64,000 nt of DNA. Origin: Spirochaetia bacterium. Its GTDB lineage: Bacteria; Spirochaetota; Leptospiria; Leptospirales; Leptonemataceae. The position numbers were made by a program, and so were the translations under genes. The notes beneath the pieces are model-generated. The model saw only the letters and a list, made by a program, of their open reading frames with translations. It searched no databases and was not told the origin of the DNA. Below, piece by piece: positions 17,133 to 25,484 of the stretch. Positions within the stretch are counted from its first letter, which is position 1, and the number at the start of each line of letters is the position of its first letter. The DNA lies in the NCBI GenBank assembly GCA_009885105.1, contig VFLI01000035.1:1-64000 (forward strand). Reading direction: 5' to 3'.

Positions 17133-18227
17133 TCACTCCAATCGGGCGCCTTCTCCGGCCGTGACAACAAAATGATTGATTTTCTCTGTTTCCAACCGGT
17201 CTGAAATTTTTTTCTCGCAACCGGGCGCGTAGCAAAAAAGCGTCCCACCTCCGCCCGATCCGTTGATTTTTGCTCCCAGCGCGCCCAGCTCCAGCGTCAA
17301 TTGCTGAATCTGGTCGATTCGAGGAGTGGAAATTCCCAGTGTCCGGGAAAGGATACTGTGTTCCTCATTGAGAAGCGCGCCGAATTTTTTCGGATCGATT
17401 TTTGTGCGAAGCTGTGTCAGTCCTTCCTGGCAGATGTCGCGGTTGCGAAGCTGCTGTTTCACCATGTGAATGTTTGAATCGTCGTTGCCCGCGGTCATTT
17501 TATCAAAATCGATTATTGTCGTTCTTGAAATATCGAATTCCAGATACTGTTTTGAAATAATTTCAATCGCCCTTCGCGCGCGCGAACCTACTGATGCAAG
17601 AATGCCCTGTGTGTCTTTTGGAACGCCGGAATCGATCAGAATTATGCCTTCCGGAATCTGCCTGAGCCGTTCCACGCCGAACGGAATTTTTTTACCAGGA
17701 TCCGGATAGACGTAAAGCAGGCCGCCGAGATAGCAGCTGTACTGATCCATCATGCCGCCGGCGCCTGCAAAAAGTTCTTTTTCGCCGCGGTAAACAAGAT
17801 ACGCGGCAAGCTCCGGATTTTTTCGATATTTATCTTTTTCTGGATGGTCGCCGATTTCAATCAGCAGGCGCATCCAGGCGGCGCTCATCGCCGATGAAGA
17901 AGAGCAGCCGGCGCGCACGGGAATGCCGGATTGAAAAACAGCCTCTCCGCCGGCGGGGAATTTAAAACCTTCTTCCATTAACGCGCGCGCGATGCCCCAG
18001 CAGTAGTCTTCATTGTTCGCCGGTTTTTGTGAATGTATGTCCAGGGTGCGGCCTGCACTGTCAATATCCGGCGTCTGAATCAGAAAATCGCCCCGTGCCT
18101 GCGCGCGATATTCAATGTGAAAGCGAAGGTTGACGGCCATCGCGACCACCGGCAGTCCCAGGTAGTCCTGATGCTCGCCGAAAAGACAGATCCTCCCTGG
18201 AGCGCTCGTATGCACAGTTTGTTTCAC
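17133..18227 (-). CDS. GHMP-family sugar kinase, galactokinase-like
   Basis: This 364-residue ATP-dependent small-molecule kinase shows three GHMP motifs: APGRICLFGEHQDYLG (9-24), the phosphate-binding loop GIPVRAGCSSSSAMSAAW (101-118) and the C-terminal GAKINGSGGGGTLF near 326-340. The first motif (GEHQDY) is closest to galactokinases (GEHTDY), so a sugar 1-phosphate product is likely, but the substitution and the GLPV that follows leave the sugar open. It starts with GTG inside a GTGA overlap with the PEBP gene, so it is translationally coupled to it and to the rhomboid gene. Confidence 0.8.
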   Translation of the reverse strand: MKQTVHTSAPGRICLFGEHQDYLGLPVVAMAVNLRFHIEYRAQARGDFLIQTPDIDSAGRTLDIHSQKPANNEDYCWGIARALMEEGFKFPAGGEAVFQSGIPVRAGCSSSSAMSAAWMRLLIEIGDHPEKDKYRKNPELAAYLVYRGEKELFAGAGGMMDQYSCYLGGLLYVYPDPGKKIPFGVERLRQIPEGIILIDSGVPKDTQGILASVGSRARRAIEIISKQYLEFDISRTTIIDFDKMTAGNDDSNIHMVKQQLRNRDICQEGLTQLRTKIDPKKFGALLNEEHSILSRTLGISTPRIDQIQQLTLELGALGAKINGSGGGGTLFCYAPGCEKKISDRLETEKINHFVVTAGEGARLE

Positions 18228-18820
18228 CTCTGTCGCGAATACTTTCCCATGAGTTCTGCCGTAGCCAGTATGTTGTTTTTCATCGCATGCAGCAGTTGAT
18301 TTTTTCCGGTTCTCTGCGGCAGTTCCAGCGCTGTGTTCAGCGCATAAAGCCGGAAAAAATATCGATGTGTCCCTGAGGGAGGGCAGGGGCCGCCGTACCC
18401 GGCCCGGCCGAAATCCGTGATGCCCTGACGCGTGCTGTCTGTCAGGACAGACATTTTAGCCGTATTCTCAGGCATCGATCTGACATCGGCAGGAATATTC
18501 CACAGAACCCAGTGAACCCAGTTGCCGGACGGCGCGTCGGGATCGTCCGATATCAGCGCGAAGCTCACGGTGCCGGCCGGAGGATCATTCCAGGCCAGCG
18601 GCGGTGAAATGTCCTGCCCGTCGCAGGTGTATTTCGAAGGGATGGTCTCGCCTCCCAGAAAAGCGCTCGATGTTAAAGAAAAATTAGATTTATCCATAGG
18701 TTTTTCCGGCTGCTGAGCGGCCGCCTCCAGAAAGAAAAAGAAAAATAAAAAAAGCGCTGCGTTAAATCGGCGCAGGAAACCGGAGACAGTCTTTTGCTTC
18801 CTTAAAGAAAGATTGTTCAA
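18224..18820 (-). CDS. Exported YbhB/YbcL-like PEBP-family protein
   Basis: This 198-residue protein belongs to the phosphatidylethanolamine-binding / Raf-kinase-inhibitor-like family. Family motifs are YTCDGQDISPPLAW, DDPDAPSGNWVHWVLWNIP and GYGGPCPPSGTHRYFFRLYAL, which build the anion-binding pocket. The TTG start overlaps the rhomboid stop (TTGA) and gives a signal peptide (FLRRFNAALFLFFFFFLEAAAQQ, shown in part), so the protein is probably periplasmic. An internal ATG at MDKSNF would remove the signal. The function of bacterial members is uncertain. It sits between a membrane protease and a kinase in a coupled operon. Confidence 0.85.
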   Translation of the reverse strand: MNNLSLRKQKTVSGFLRRFNAALFLFFFFFLEAAAQQPEKPMDKSNFSLTSSAFLGGETIPSKYTCDGQDISPPLAWNDPPAGTVSFALISDDPDAPSGNWVHWVLWNIPADVRSMPENTAKMSVLTDSTRQGITDFGRAGYGGPCPPSGTHRYFFRLYALNTALELPQRTGKNQLLHAMKNNILATAELMGKYSRQR

Positions 18821-19554
18821 GCCCTTACTCCAGAATCAAATAACTTTACCAGAACAAGTCCAGCCAGAAATCCGCCGATATGCGCGCCGTAGGCGACGCC
18901 GCCTCCCGATCCAGAACCCAGCACGCCCAGTCCGTTGATGACCTGAAACAGAAACCACAATCCGATCGCCGCTATGGCCGGAACCTCAGTGATGAAACGC
19001 ACAATCAACACGCGAACGCGTTTTCGCGGAAAAAGCACGAGATATCCGGCAAGAACACCGGAAATCGCTCCCGAGGCGCCGAGGCTGGGAATCATCAAAT
19101 TCTGGTGAAACATTGAACTGGAAAAAACATGCGCCAGCGATGCAAGCGCTCCGCAGAGCAGATAGAAAATCAGAAACTTGAACCGGCCCATTCGATCTTC
19201 CAGATTATCGCCGAAAATAAAAAGGAATAACATATTGCCGAGAAGATGCATCAGTCCGGCATGCATGAACATGGACGTGAAGAGCGTGATGTAAACAGAG
19301 AGCGGTGTTTTTTCCAGATCCGGCATTCGAAACGATTCGCCGGATTGTTCGTCTTTCAAAACTTCCCCGGAGGTCACCTGATCCTGTCCGCTGAGAATCT
19401 CCTGCGGAACCGTGGAAAACGCATAGGTGAATTTTTGATTGGCGCCGCAGCCCTGAAACAGAACAAATACGAGCACGTTGGCCGCTATTATTGCATAGGT
19501 AAGAAAAGGCCGGGTAAGCCGGTCCGAATTGTCGTCGCCAAGCGGTATCAGCAT
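18817..19554 (-). CDS. Rhomboid-family intramembrane serine protease
   Basis: This 245-residue membrane protease has six helices expected. Catalytic Ser is in GASGAISG and catalytic His in YGAHIGGF; the HxxxN region appears as HAGLMHLLGNMLFLFIFG. A loop of about 50 residues between helices 1 and 2 contains a cysteine. The ATG at 19554 was chosen because rhomboids commonly begin with a MIPLxDDN-like sequence (here MLIPLGDDN); a GTG at 19575 would add seven residues. It is the upstream member of a rhomboid-PEBP-kinase set joined by 4-base overlaps. Substrates are unknown; the coupled exported neighbour is a candidate only by position. Confidence 0.85.
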   Translation of the reverse strand: MLIPLGDDNSDRLTRPFLTYAIIAANVLVFVLFQGCGANQKFTYAFSTVPQEILSGQDQVTSGEVLKDEQSGESFRMPDLEKTPLSVYITLFTSMFMHAGLMHLLGNMLFLFIFGDNLEDRMGRFKFLIFYLLCGALASLAHVFSSSMFHQNLMIPSLGASGAISGVLAGYLVLFPRKRVRVLIVRFITEVPAIAAIGLWFLFQVINGLGVLGSGSGGGVAYGAHIGGFLAGLVLVKLFDSGVRA

Positions 19555-19593
19555 AGGGCCGATATCTGAAAACACATTCCATCTGTAAATTGA

Positions 19594-20661
19594 TTATTTG
19601 CTTAAAAGAGCCTTTCTTTCTTCCGGGGATTTGTCTTTCAGAGCCTGCATTCTGGCGAGAAAACACGCCCAGTTTTGACGGCAGTCGTCAAAAGATTTTT
19701 GAAAATAATCCTGTCCCGATTCGTAACGCAGGAAAGCCAGGAAGCTGGCATTGTTGTATTCTCTCTTTGCGTATGCCTCTGCGTTGATATATTTGAATTC
19801 TGATTTTCGAGCGAGGAGTTCGTTCTTCATTTCATCGATCAAAGATTTTTTTTCATTCCGTTTGTCCGCATCCGTTCGATTGGATTTGTACAGTTCGTCC
19901 AGACGCGCGGCAAACCTCCGGAATGTTTCCGACACCACGGAATATTCTTTCTGTGAAATTTCGAGTTTTTCCAGGAGCGCCCTGTCGTTTTCGCCGTAAT
20001 AACGGCGCGTGCCCTGTTTTTCCACAAATGAGGCGAACGATTCGTTAAAATCGACATCTCCGGGAAACCAGATTGTGGCATGCGCCGATTCGTGGATGAC
20101 AAGCCCCGTAAGATACCAGTCGGGGAGCCCGATCTGCGAAGACAGAAGAGGATCGTCGAACCAACCCAGCGTCGAATAGGCGGACACCTCCTGAACCAGC
20201 GTTTCCCAGCCGTCTTTTTTAAGCTCGTTCGCTTTGTCCTGGGCCAGGTTCTCAGAAAAATATCCCAGATACGGCACGGTGCCCACAATCGGGAACCACC
20301 AGGTTTTTGGCTCAAAAATCAATTCACGCGACGCCGTGACATTCCAGGCGGCCGCGTTTCTGTTGATATCGGAATACTGCGTGTATGAATTGGAAAGATT
20401 CAGTCCCAGGTGTTCATGAGCGTACTGCCGCACCGAAAGAACATGCCGGAGTTTGTTGCGAAGTGCGTCCGTTGTCTGCGGATTTCCGATTACCTCTTCA
20501 AAATCCTGTCTCTTCCACATGATGCTGAACTGCTCACAGCCGGCGCGCGCCAGATACGAAAGGCATTCGAGATTCAGCGCCATGAATATCAGAATAATGA
20601 GCAGGGGCAGCGCTGTCCAGCGGAGTCGGGATTTCAGAATTTTATTACCATGCGACTTCAC
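19594..20661 (-). CDS. Putative metallo-aminopeptidase, membrane-anchored
   Basis: This 355-residue protein matches the predicted aminopeptidase family PF10023. A single N-terminal membrane helix (about 14-34) is followed by a helical domain. The zinc motif HESAHAT sits near residue 190, and downstream FNESFASFVEKQG provides the third-ligand glutamate typical of gluzincins. The family is usually annotated from these motifs; the substrate is not known. Its first 17 bases overlap the end of the beta-propeller gene, and it ends 39 bases before the rhomboid start, so all five genes from 21973 down to 17133 may be one transcript. Confidence 0.8.
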   Translation of the reverse strand: MKSHGNKILKSRLRWTALPLLIILIFMALNLECLSYLARAGCEQFSIMWKRQDFEEVIGNPQTTDALRNKLRHVLSVRQYAHEHLGLNLSNSYTQYSDINRNAAAWNVTASRELIFEPKTWWFPIVGTVPYLGYFSENLAQDKANELKKDGWETLVQEVSAYSTLGWFDDPLLSSQIGLPDWYLTGLVIHESAHATIWFPGDVDFNESFASFVEKQGTRRYYGENDRALLEKLEISQKEYSVVSETFRRFAARLDELYKSNRTDADKRNEKKSLIDEMKNELLARKSEFKYINAEAYAKREYNNASFLAFLRYESGQDYFQKSFDDCRQNWACFLARMQALKDKSPEERKALLSK

Positions 20662-21973
20662 GGTTATCAGGACGGATTAAAGTAATCACGCCGCCTCTGG
20701 CTATTCCGGCGACTTCCCGGAATTTAGGGTTAGTTTCAAATATACTGGTGCTGACATTGTCTTCGCTTAAGTCCTCGGGTGAAAAAAGTAATGTGCCGGT
20801 TCTAACATCTACTATCAGTAGCTTTGACTGCATATCAAGCCCGCCCACTACCAGGATATCATTTGAAGGGGCAATCAATCGCCCGGCATCAAAAAGAGAG
20901 GAATGAAAGATTTCGCTTCTTGACGCATAATCAAATGCATAGAGTTGAATATCTCCTCCTCCGTATCCGGCTGAAACATAAACAGTTCTGCCATCCGGTG
21001 AAATAGCCATGTACCGGGAAGTCTGCATATTCTTTACCTGCATATCCGGCGATGTGCTGATCGGGACAAACAAAATATTACCGGCAGGTTTTTTCTCGAC
21101 CAGCGGCTCTCTCATATTTCTTACCATGGTGGCGCTGTCCATTTCATGAATTCGGCCATGTGCGGTTCCGAAAATCAGAGATTTCCTTTTTGCATTATAA
21201 ACCCAGGGAAACTGAAGGTGAGCAATATCAAATCCGGCGGGTTGATCCCAGTTGGCCGTTTCTGGATCTGCCGCGAGTTGCATATCATTTTCTTTTCTTC
21301 CACTCTGGGTATTGTAAATCATGATTCTTTTATCATAGAAGTCAGCCCCTGTCATATTGTGCTCGTACTGCGCGACAATTCTTCTTCCGCCATCAATGAA
21401 TTTTGCATCTTCAATTGTCATTATCCAGTTGAAACCGATGCCGGCTTCGGTGCGGCGGATCTCTTCTTCTTTTCCTGGATACCGGTAATCTATATCTGCG
21501 CTCATACTCCAGAACAGAGATTGCACCGCCGGGAACCTTCTCACTATCCTGCCGTCATCGCATGAGCGCATCACCAGAAACCGCTCTGAAGCCTGCACAT
21601 CGGGCCTGGTCTGGCCGATGCTGAGAAAATATCTTCCGTCGGGAGAGACATCGTAAATATACGGACCGTCAAATTCTCTCTGGAACATCATTTTCGCTTC
21701 CGCTTTCCAGAGCATTTTTCCGTTTTCAAGGCTCACTCGGTAGATGATGAAATCTGACGTTCCGATAATCACTGATTTTCCATCAGGATGGTATTTGAAA
21801 CTGTAAATAGTCTGCTCTTCGATATCCGGAGTTATTCGATTCACGACTTTCCAGGGAGCGGCTGAGTTGACCGGGTTTTCGCCCAATCGTTCAATATGGG
21901 GAAATTTCAGTCGACCCGATTGGGCAAAAACGGCGGCGGCACAGAGCAAAATCGCTATAATAAATTTCTTCAT
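20645..21973 (-). CDS. Exported beta-propeller (WD40-like) protein
   Basis: This 442-residue secreted protein starts at the ATG at 21973, which has GGAGAA upstream and directly begins a signal peptide (MKKFIIAILLCAAAVFA). The mature chain has repeated blade-like units (YHPDGKSVIIGTSDFIIYRV, VSPDGRYFLSIG, ISPDGRTVYVSAGYGG and others) spaced about 40-70 residues, typical of a PQQ/WD40-type propeller. No enzymatic residues are obvious, so it is likely a periplasmic scaffold or ligand binder. It overlaps the aminopeptidase gene by 17 bases. Confidence 0.7.
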   Translation of the reverse strand: MKKFIIAILLCAAAVFAQSGRLKFPHIERLGENPVNSAAPWKVVNRITPDIEEQTIYSFKYHPDGKSVIIGTSDFIIYRVSLENGKMLWKAEAKMMFQREFDGPYIYDVSPDGRYFLSIGQTRPDVQASERFLVMRSCDDGRIVRRFPAVQSLFWSMSADIDYRYPGKEEEIRRTEAGIGFNWIMTIEDAKFIDGGRRIVAQYEHNMTGADFYDKRIMIYNTQSGRKENDMQLAADPETANWDQPAGFDIAHLQFPWVYNAKRKSLIFGTAHGRIHEMDSATMVRNMREPLVEKKPAGNILFVPISTSPDMQVKNMQTSRYMAISPDGRTVYVSAGYGGGDIQLYAFDYASRSEIFHSSLFDAGRLIAPSNDILVVGGLDMQSKLLIVDVRTGTLLFSPEDLSEDNVSTSIFETNPKFREVAGIARGGVITLIRPDNREVAW

Positions 21974-22203
21974 AACTATTCTCCGGAACCGTGTTTGTAT
22001 CTGGATCGGTATCAGTATTTGAGTCTTCATCCGTCCATCAATAGATTTTTAGTTTCATTTGGAGACTAATTTCAAAATACGGCCAGCCAGTAAGAGCTGT
22101 CAAACCGAAAAAACGAAAAAGGACATCGAAACAGGGTGCTCTAATAAACAGGCCGCGGGAGAAAAAAGCTTGTATTTGCGCGATATTCATTAAAGGTGTA
22201 TTA

Positions 22204-22722
22204 ATGAAACAATATTTGCTCTTTTCAACAATTGCATTTCTCGCGGCGACAGGCCTTGTATTCGGACAGGAAGAATCTTCTGTCACATACAAACAGTATT
22301 CAGACGGCCGGTCTGGATTCAGCATCGATGTTCCAGAAGGATGGACGCAGCGGACTGATGTCCAGGGAGTGGCGCTGGATCTCAGTTCATCCGATTCTCT
22401 GGCCAATCAGCGCGTCGTTGTCCAGCCAACGGGCGGCAAATCAGCTGATGCGATACTCTCCGCGATGGAAACACAACTCTCTTATACAAACATGCTGGAT
22501 AATCATAACCTGGCAGCTGCAACTCGTAAAACCATGAACGCCACAGATGCGGCGGTGGGCGCATACTCTGTGAACAAGAATGATGTGGATCTCAACCAGA
22601 GAATCTGGGTAATCGTCAAAGGGGCGAAAGCGTATATTATAGTGGAAACGGTGCCGGACGATAATCTGACGGATTACATAGATATTTTCGATCATGTGTC
22701 GAAGTCGATTCGACTTCGCTGA
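22204..22722 (+). CDS. Secreted PsbP/DcrB-like protein
   Basis: This 172-residue exported protein has a clean signal peptide (MKQYLLFSTIAFLAATGLVFG). The mature part has the PsbP/DcrB-type pattern: RSGFSIDVPEGWTQR near the start, alternating strands, and a closing AYIIVETVPDD with a final helix. Such domains are found in many exported proteins of spirochaetes and have no common enzymatic activity. An AAAGGTG ribosome site precedes the ATG. It stands alone, with the cysteine-cluster gene convergent downstream. Confidence 0.65.
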   Translation: MKQYLLFSTIAFLAATGLVFGQEESSVTYKQYSDGRSGFSIDVPEGWTQRTDVQGVALDLSSSDSLANQRVVVQPTGGKSADAILSAMETQLSYTNMLDNHNLAAATRKTMNATDAAVGAYSVNKNDVDLNQRIWVIVKGAKAYIIVETVPDDNLTDYIDIFDHVSKSIRLR

Positions 22723-22762
22723 TTGGAAATCAGGCAGATCATTCTGCAATTAACAGATATTT

Positions 22763-23314
22763 TTAAGCATTGATTGCCCGTAACTGATATTTGTTTTTGA
22801 GGTCTTTTACGGCCTCAAAATAATTCTGCTTATTTTTTTCACAATAGATTAAGTGGTCAGCCATGTACTGACTGACAAATTCGCTCACATGGATGTCATC
22901 TTCCAACTCCTTTGCGTAGTCACATTCATAGTCAGTGCGAAACTGCAGTTTGTACATATAAAAAGGATACATTCCGCATTCAAATGGTTTTGCTGCGGGG
23001 TACAGACAGCCCTTGTCTGTTAATAAAATACAATTATCTTTTACAGCGGGCAGGGCAAGAAATTCATAAAATCCTTTTTCAGGTCCGGTCATATAACGAA
23101 GATAATTGACAGATGGGAACATCAGCCATTGTTTCCCCATTCTGTCGATATCTTTTTCTGCGACATGATACACAACCATCTGCTTAACATAAGATTCAGT
23201 TATGCCGCCGTTCAGGATTTCTTCAATTGCATTAAAAGAGCAAATGGATTCAGGTATGTTAAAACAGCAGCTTTTGCAGTCGGCGCACTGTGTAATCTTA
23301 ATATAGTTATTCAT
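22763..23314 (-). CDS. YkgJ/FliB-like cysteine-cluster protein
   Basis: This 183-residue protein starts at the ATG at 23314 (AAAGGAAT upstream); the much longer open reading upstream lacks family character. The N-terminus carries CADCKSCC (CxxCxxCC), with later cysteines at CSFNAIEE, KGCLYPAAKPFECGMYPF and YCEKN, the pattern of the PF03692 putative zinc/iron-cluster family, which also includes the flagellin lysine methylase FliB. The exact function of short members is unknown. It is divergent from the SET gene, 247 bases away, and next to an apparent lysine-modification cluster, so a role in protein or lysine modification is possible but is inference. Confidence 0.7.
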   Translation of the reverse strand: MNNYIKITQCADCKSCCFNIPESICSFNAIEEILNGGITESYVKQMVVYHVAEKDIDRMGKQWLMFPSVNYLRYMTGPEKGFYEFLALPAVKDNCILLTDKGCLYPAAKPFECGMYPFYMYKLQFRTDYECDYAKELEDDIHVSEFVSQYMADHLIYCEKNKQNYFEAVKDLKNKYQLRAINA

Positions 23315-23561
23315 ATAAATTCCTTTAGTTTTACCGGAGAAGCGCCTGGCCTGCTGCCGCAGAGAGACCGTGATGGAGACGATTTCTAATTTGTCGCTTA
23401 GAGGCGACTGCTTTTTTATTTGCAACAGGCTTTTATCGTTGACTGTAAAGGCAGAAATATGATATAGAGAGCAGTGTTGTATAGGATTGTTACAATGGCA
23501 GACATCGGCGGGCTGCTGATATATGCCGGTAATTGCTTTTGTGTTTAACCGGTATTCTGCT

Positions 23562-23942
23562 ATGCTGCTGATAAATGCCCGCGCTGAACCAAGTAAAATA
23601 CATGGACTGGGCCTGATTGCAAAGCAGCCCATTCCCAGAGGAACCACGGTATGGAGATTTAAGTCCGGATTCGACGTTAAGCTTCCGGAGACAATGCTTG
23701 ATGAACTATCAGCCGCAGCGAGCGGCCAGGTCCTCCATTATGCATATTTCCATGAAGAAACCAGAACGTATGTGCTCTCAAGCGATGACGATCGTTTTAC
23801 GAATCACTCGGACAATCCGAACACAGAGATCAATGATGATTGCACTGTTGCCGCGCGCGACATTGCCGAAGGCGAGGAAATCACCTGCAACTACAATCAA
23901 ATTAGAAGCCTGAATTTCCTGCATGGAAATGTGACCGAGTAA
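23562..23942 (+). CDS. SET-domain protein, candidate lysine methyltransferase
   Basis: This 126-residue protein consists of a minimal SET domain. Motifs in order are GLGLIAKQPIPRGTTVW at the start, FTNHSDNPNT (the NHSxxPN pseudoknot element) and GEEITCNYNQI (SAM/lysine channel tyrosine). No post-SET cysteines follow. The start at 23562 begins the domain; a start 13 codons earlier is possible. SET enzymes transfer methyl groups from SAM to lysine. The ATP-grasp gene starts 16 bases later, so it opens a tight four-gene operon with GNAT and KamA. The substrate might be a small lysine-derived molecule or a peptide. Confidence 0.8.
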   Translation: MLLINARAEPSKIHGLGLIAKQPIPRGTTVWRFKSGFDVKLPETMLDELSAAASGQVLHYAYFHEETRTYVLSSDDDRFTNHSDNPNTEINDDCTVAARDIAEGEEITCNYNQIRSLNFLHGNVTE

Positions 23943-23958
23943 TGGGAATCCGGGCAAT

Positions 23959-24939
23959 ATGAAGGTCGCTCTATCCTACGATCTGCGCGAAGATTATCTG
24001 GCCCTGGGATTCAAACCGGAAGAAACCGCTGAGTTTGATCCGCCGGAAACAATTGACGCTCTGGAGAACGCGCTCATTGCGGCGGGATTTGAAACAGAGA
24101 GGATAGGGGGTTTTCGGGCTCTCGTGCCCAGACTGCTTCGGGGAGACAGGTGGGATCTGGTGTTCAATATTTGCGAAGGCCTTTATGGTAATGGCAGAGA
24201 AGCTGTCGTTCCGGCCCTCCTGGATGAATTCAGGATACCCTACGTTTTCTCAGAACCGATGGTGCTCTGTCTTACGCTCCATAAGGGAATGGCGAAAAAA
24301 ATTGTCCGTGACGCCGGACTGCTAACCGCGCCATTCGTCGTAATTGAAAAGATTGAGGAGATTGAAAATATTGATTTGCCGTATCCTCTATTTGTAAAAC
24401 CGATAGGCGAGGGAGCGGGAAAGGGCATAGACCTTAACTCAAAAATTTTAGAAAAAAAATTCCTGGCCCAAAAATGCAGCATGGTCATTGATAACTTTAA
24501 ACAGGCTGCGCTGGTCGAGACATTTCTGCCGGGAAAGGATTATACGGTGAGTATTCTCGGAACGGGAGACCGCGCCAGAGTGATTGGAGTCACAAATCTT
24601 GTCATGAAAGGCGGGAAAGGAGAGGATTTTTTCTCATACGAAAATAAAGAAAATCTTCATGTAGAGTATATTCCGGCAGATGCTTCCGCTGAGCAGGAAT
24701 GCGGAAAGCTCGCGCTCTCCTGCTGGCGGGTACTGGGGTGCCGGGATGCCGGCCGTATTGATGTAAGACTTGACGCGAGAGGCCTGCCCAACTTTATTGA
24801 AGCAAATCCTTTGCCTGAACTCAACCCGGAGTATTCTGAAATAACCAGCGCTTTCCGGCATAAAGGCCATTCTTATAATGATATGATACGAATGATAGTG
24901 GAGTCGGCGCTGGAGCGGCAGGAAAAGAGACGATCATGA
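23959..24939 (+). CDS. ATP-grasp ligase, D-Ala-D-Ala-ligase-like
   Basis: This 326-residue enzyme of the ATP-grasp superfamily joins a carboxylate to an amine through an acyl phosphate. The family pattern is clear: VFNICEGLYGNGREAVVPAL and IPYVFSEPMVL (N-terminal domain), LPYPLFVKPIGEGAGKGI (ATP lid), VETFLPGKDYTV, and RIDVRLDARGLPNFIEANPLPEL (magnesium-binding loop). Length fits Ddl-like ligases, but this one is in an operon with SET, GNAT and a lysine aminomutase rather than with wall genes, which argues against a cell-wall role. It may ligate lysine or beta-lysine to another amino acid or to a peptide. Its end overlaps the next gene by 4 bases (ATGA). Confidence 0.85.
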   Translation: MKVALSYDLREDYLALGFKPEETAEFDPPETIDALENALIAAGFETERIGGFRALVPRLLRGDRWDLVFNICEGLYGNGREAVVPALLDEFRIPYVFSEPMVLCLTLHKGMAKKIVRDAGLLTAPFVVIEKIEEIENIDLPYPLFVKPIGEGAGKGIDLNSKILEKKFLAQKCSMVIDNFKQAALVETFLPGKDYTVSILGTGDRARVIGVTNLVMKGGKGEDFFSYENKENLHVEYIPADASAEQECGKLALSCWRVLGCRDAGRIDVRLDARGLPNFIEANPLPELNPEYSEITSAFRHKGHSYNDMIRMIVESALERQEKRRS

Positions 24940-25484
24940 AGGAACTCCATTTCCGGGAGCTTGACAGAGAAACAGACAGGGATAAAATATGGAACATCAC
25001 TCGTTCATCGGGCTTGTTTGAGCCGCGGGAGGTGGACCTGGCAATGGAATATTTTGCAGCTCCTCAGCAAAAAAAGGGCGAATTGGGGAACACATTTCTG
25101 CTGGCTGACCTGGATGGAATAACAGTGGGCTATTCGAACTATGGAAGAGCGAGTTGTTCCGGGAATTCCTATTACCTGCACTGGATCGCTGTGGATGACG
25201 CTTTTCGAGGAAGAGGCCTGGGGAAAATCATCCTTACAGAAACAGAAAGGATGATTTTTCTTGCGGGCGGGCGCAAGCTTTTTATTGAGACTGCTTCCAA
25301 AGAAGAATATCTTGCAACTCAGAAATTCTACGAGAGTGCCAGTTATACTGTAGAGGCGAAGCTTAAAGATTTTTATAACGCGGGAGACGATCAGCTGATT
25401 TATTCTAAAATTCTAACATCAGCGAATGCCATGCAAAAAAAGATCATTTCGGATCGAGTCGCTCCAGGCGCAGGAAGGTCCTGA
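24936..25484 (+). CDS. GNAT-family N-acetyltransferase
   Basis: This 182-residue acetyl-CoA-dependent transferase is recognised by YYLHWIAVDDAFRGRGLGK, the acetyl-CoA-binding strand and RGRGLG loop, and by the following helix and ATQKFYESASY. GNAT enzymes acetylate amines such as the epsilon-amino group of lysine. It is translationally coupled to the ATP-grasp gene and touches kamA directly (stop 25482-25484, next start 25485). An aminomutase plus acetyltransferase is the logic of N-epsilon-acetyl-beta-lysine synthesis (AblA/AblB), but this GNAT is shorter than AblB and the operon also contains a ligase and SET proteins. Confidence 0.85.
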   Translation: MKELHFRELDRETDRDKIWNITRSSGLFEPREVDLAMEYFAAPQQKKGELGNTFLLADLDGITVGYSNYGRASCSGNSYYLHWIAVDDAFRGRGLGKIILTETERMIFLAGGRKLFIETASKEEYLATQKFYESASYTVEAKLKDFYNAGDDQLIYSKILTSANAMQKKIISDRVAPGAGRS

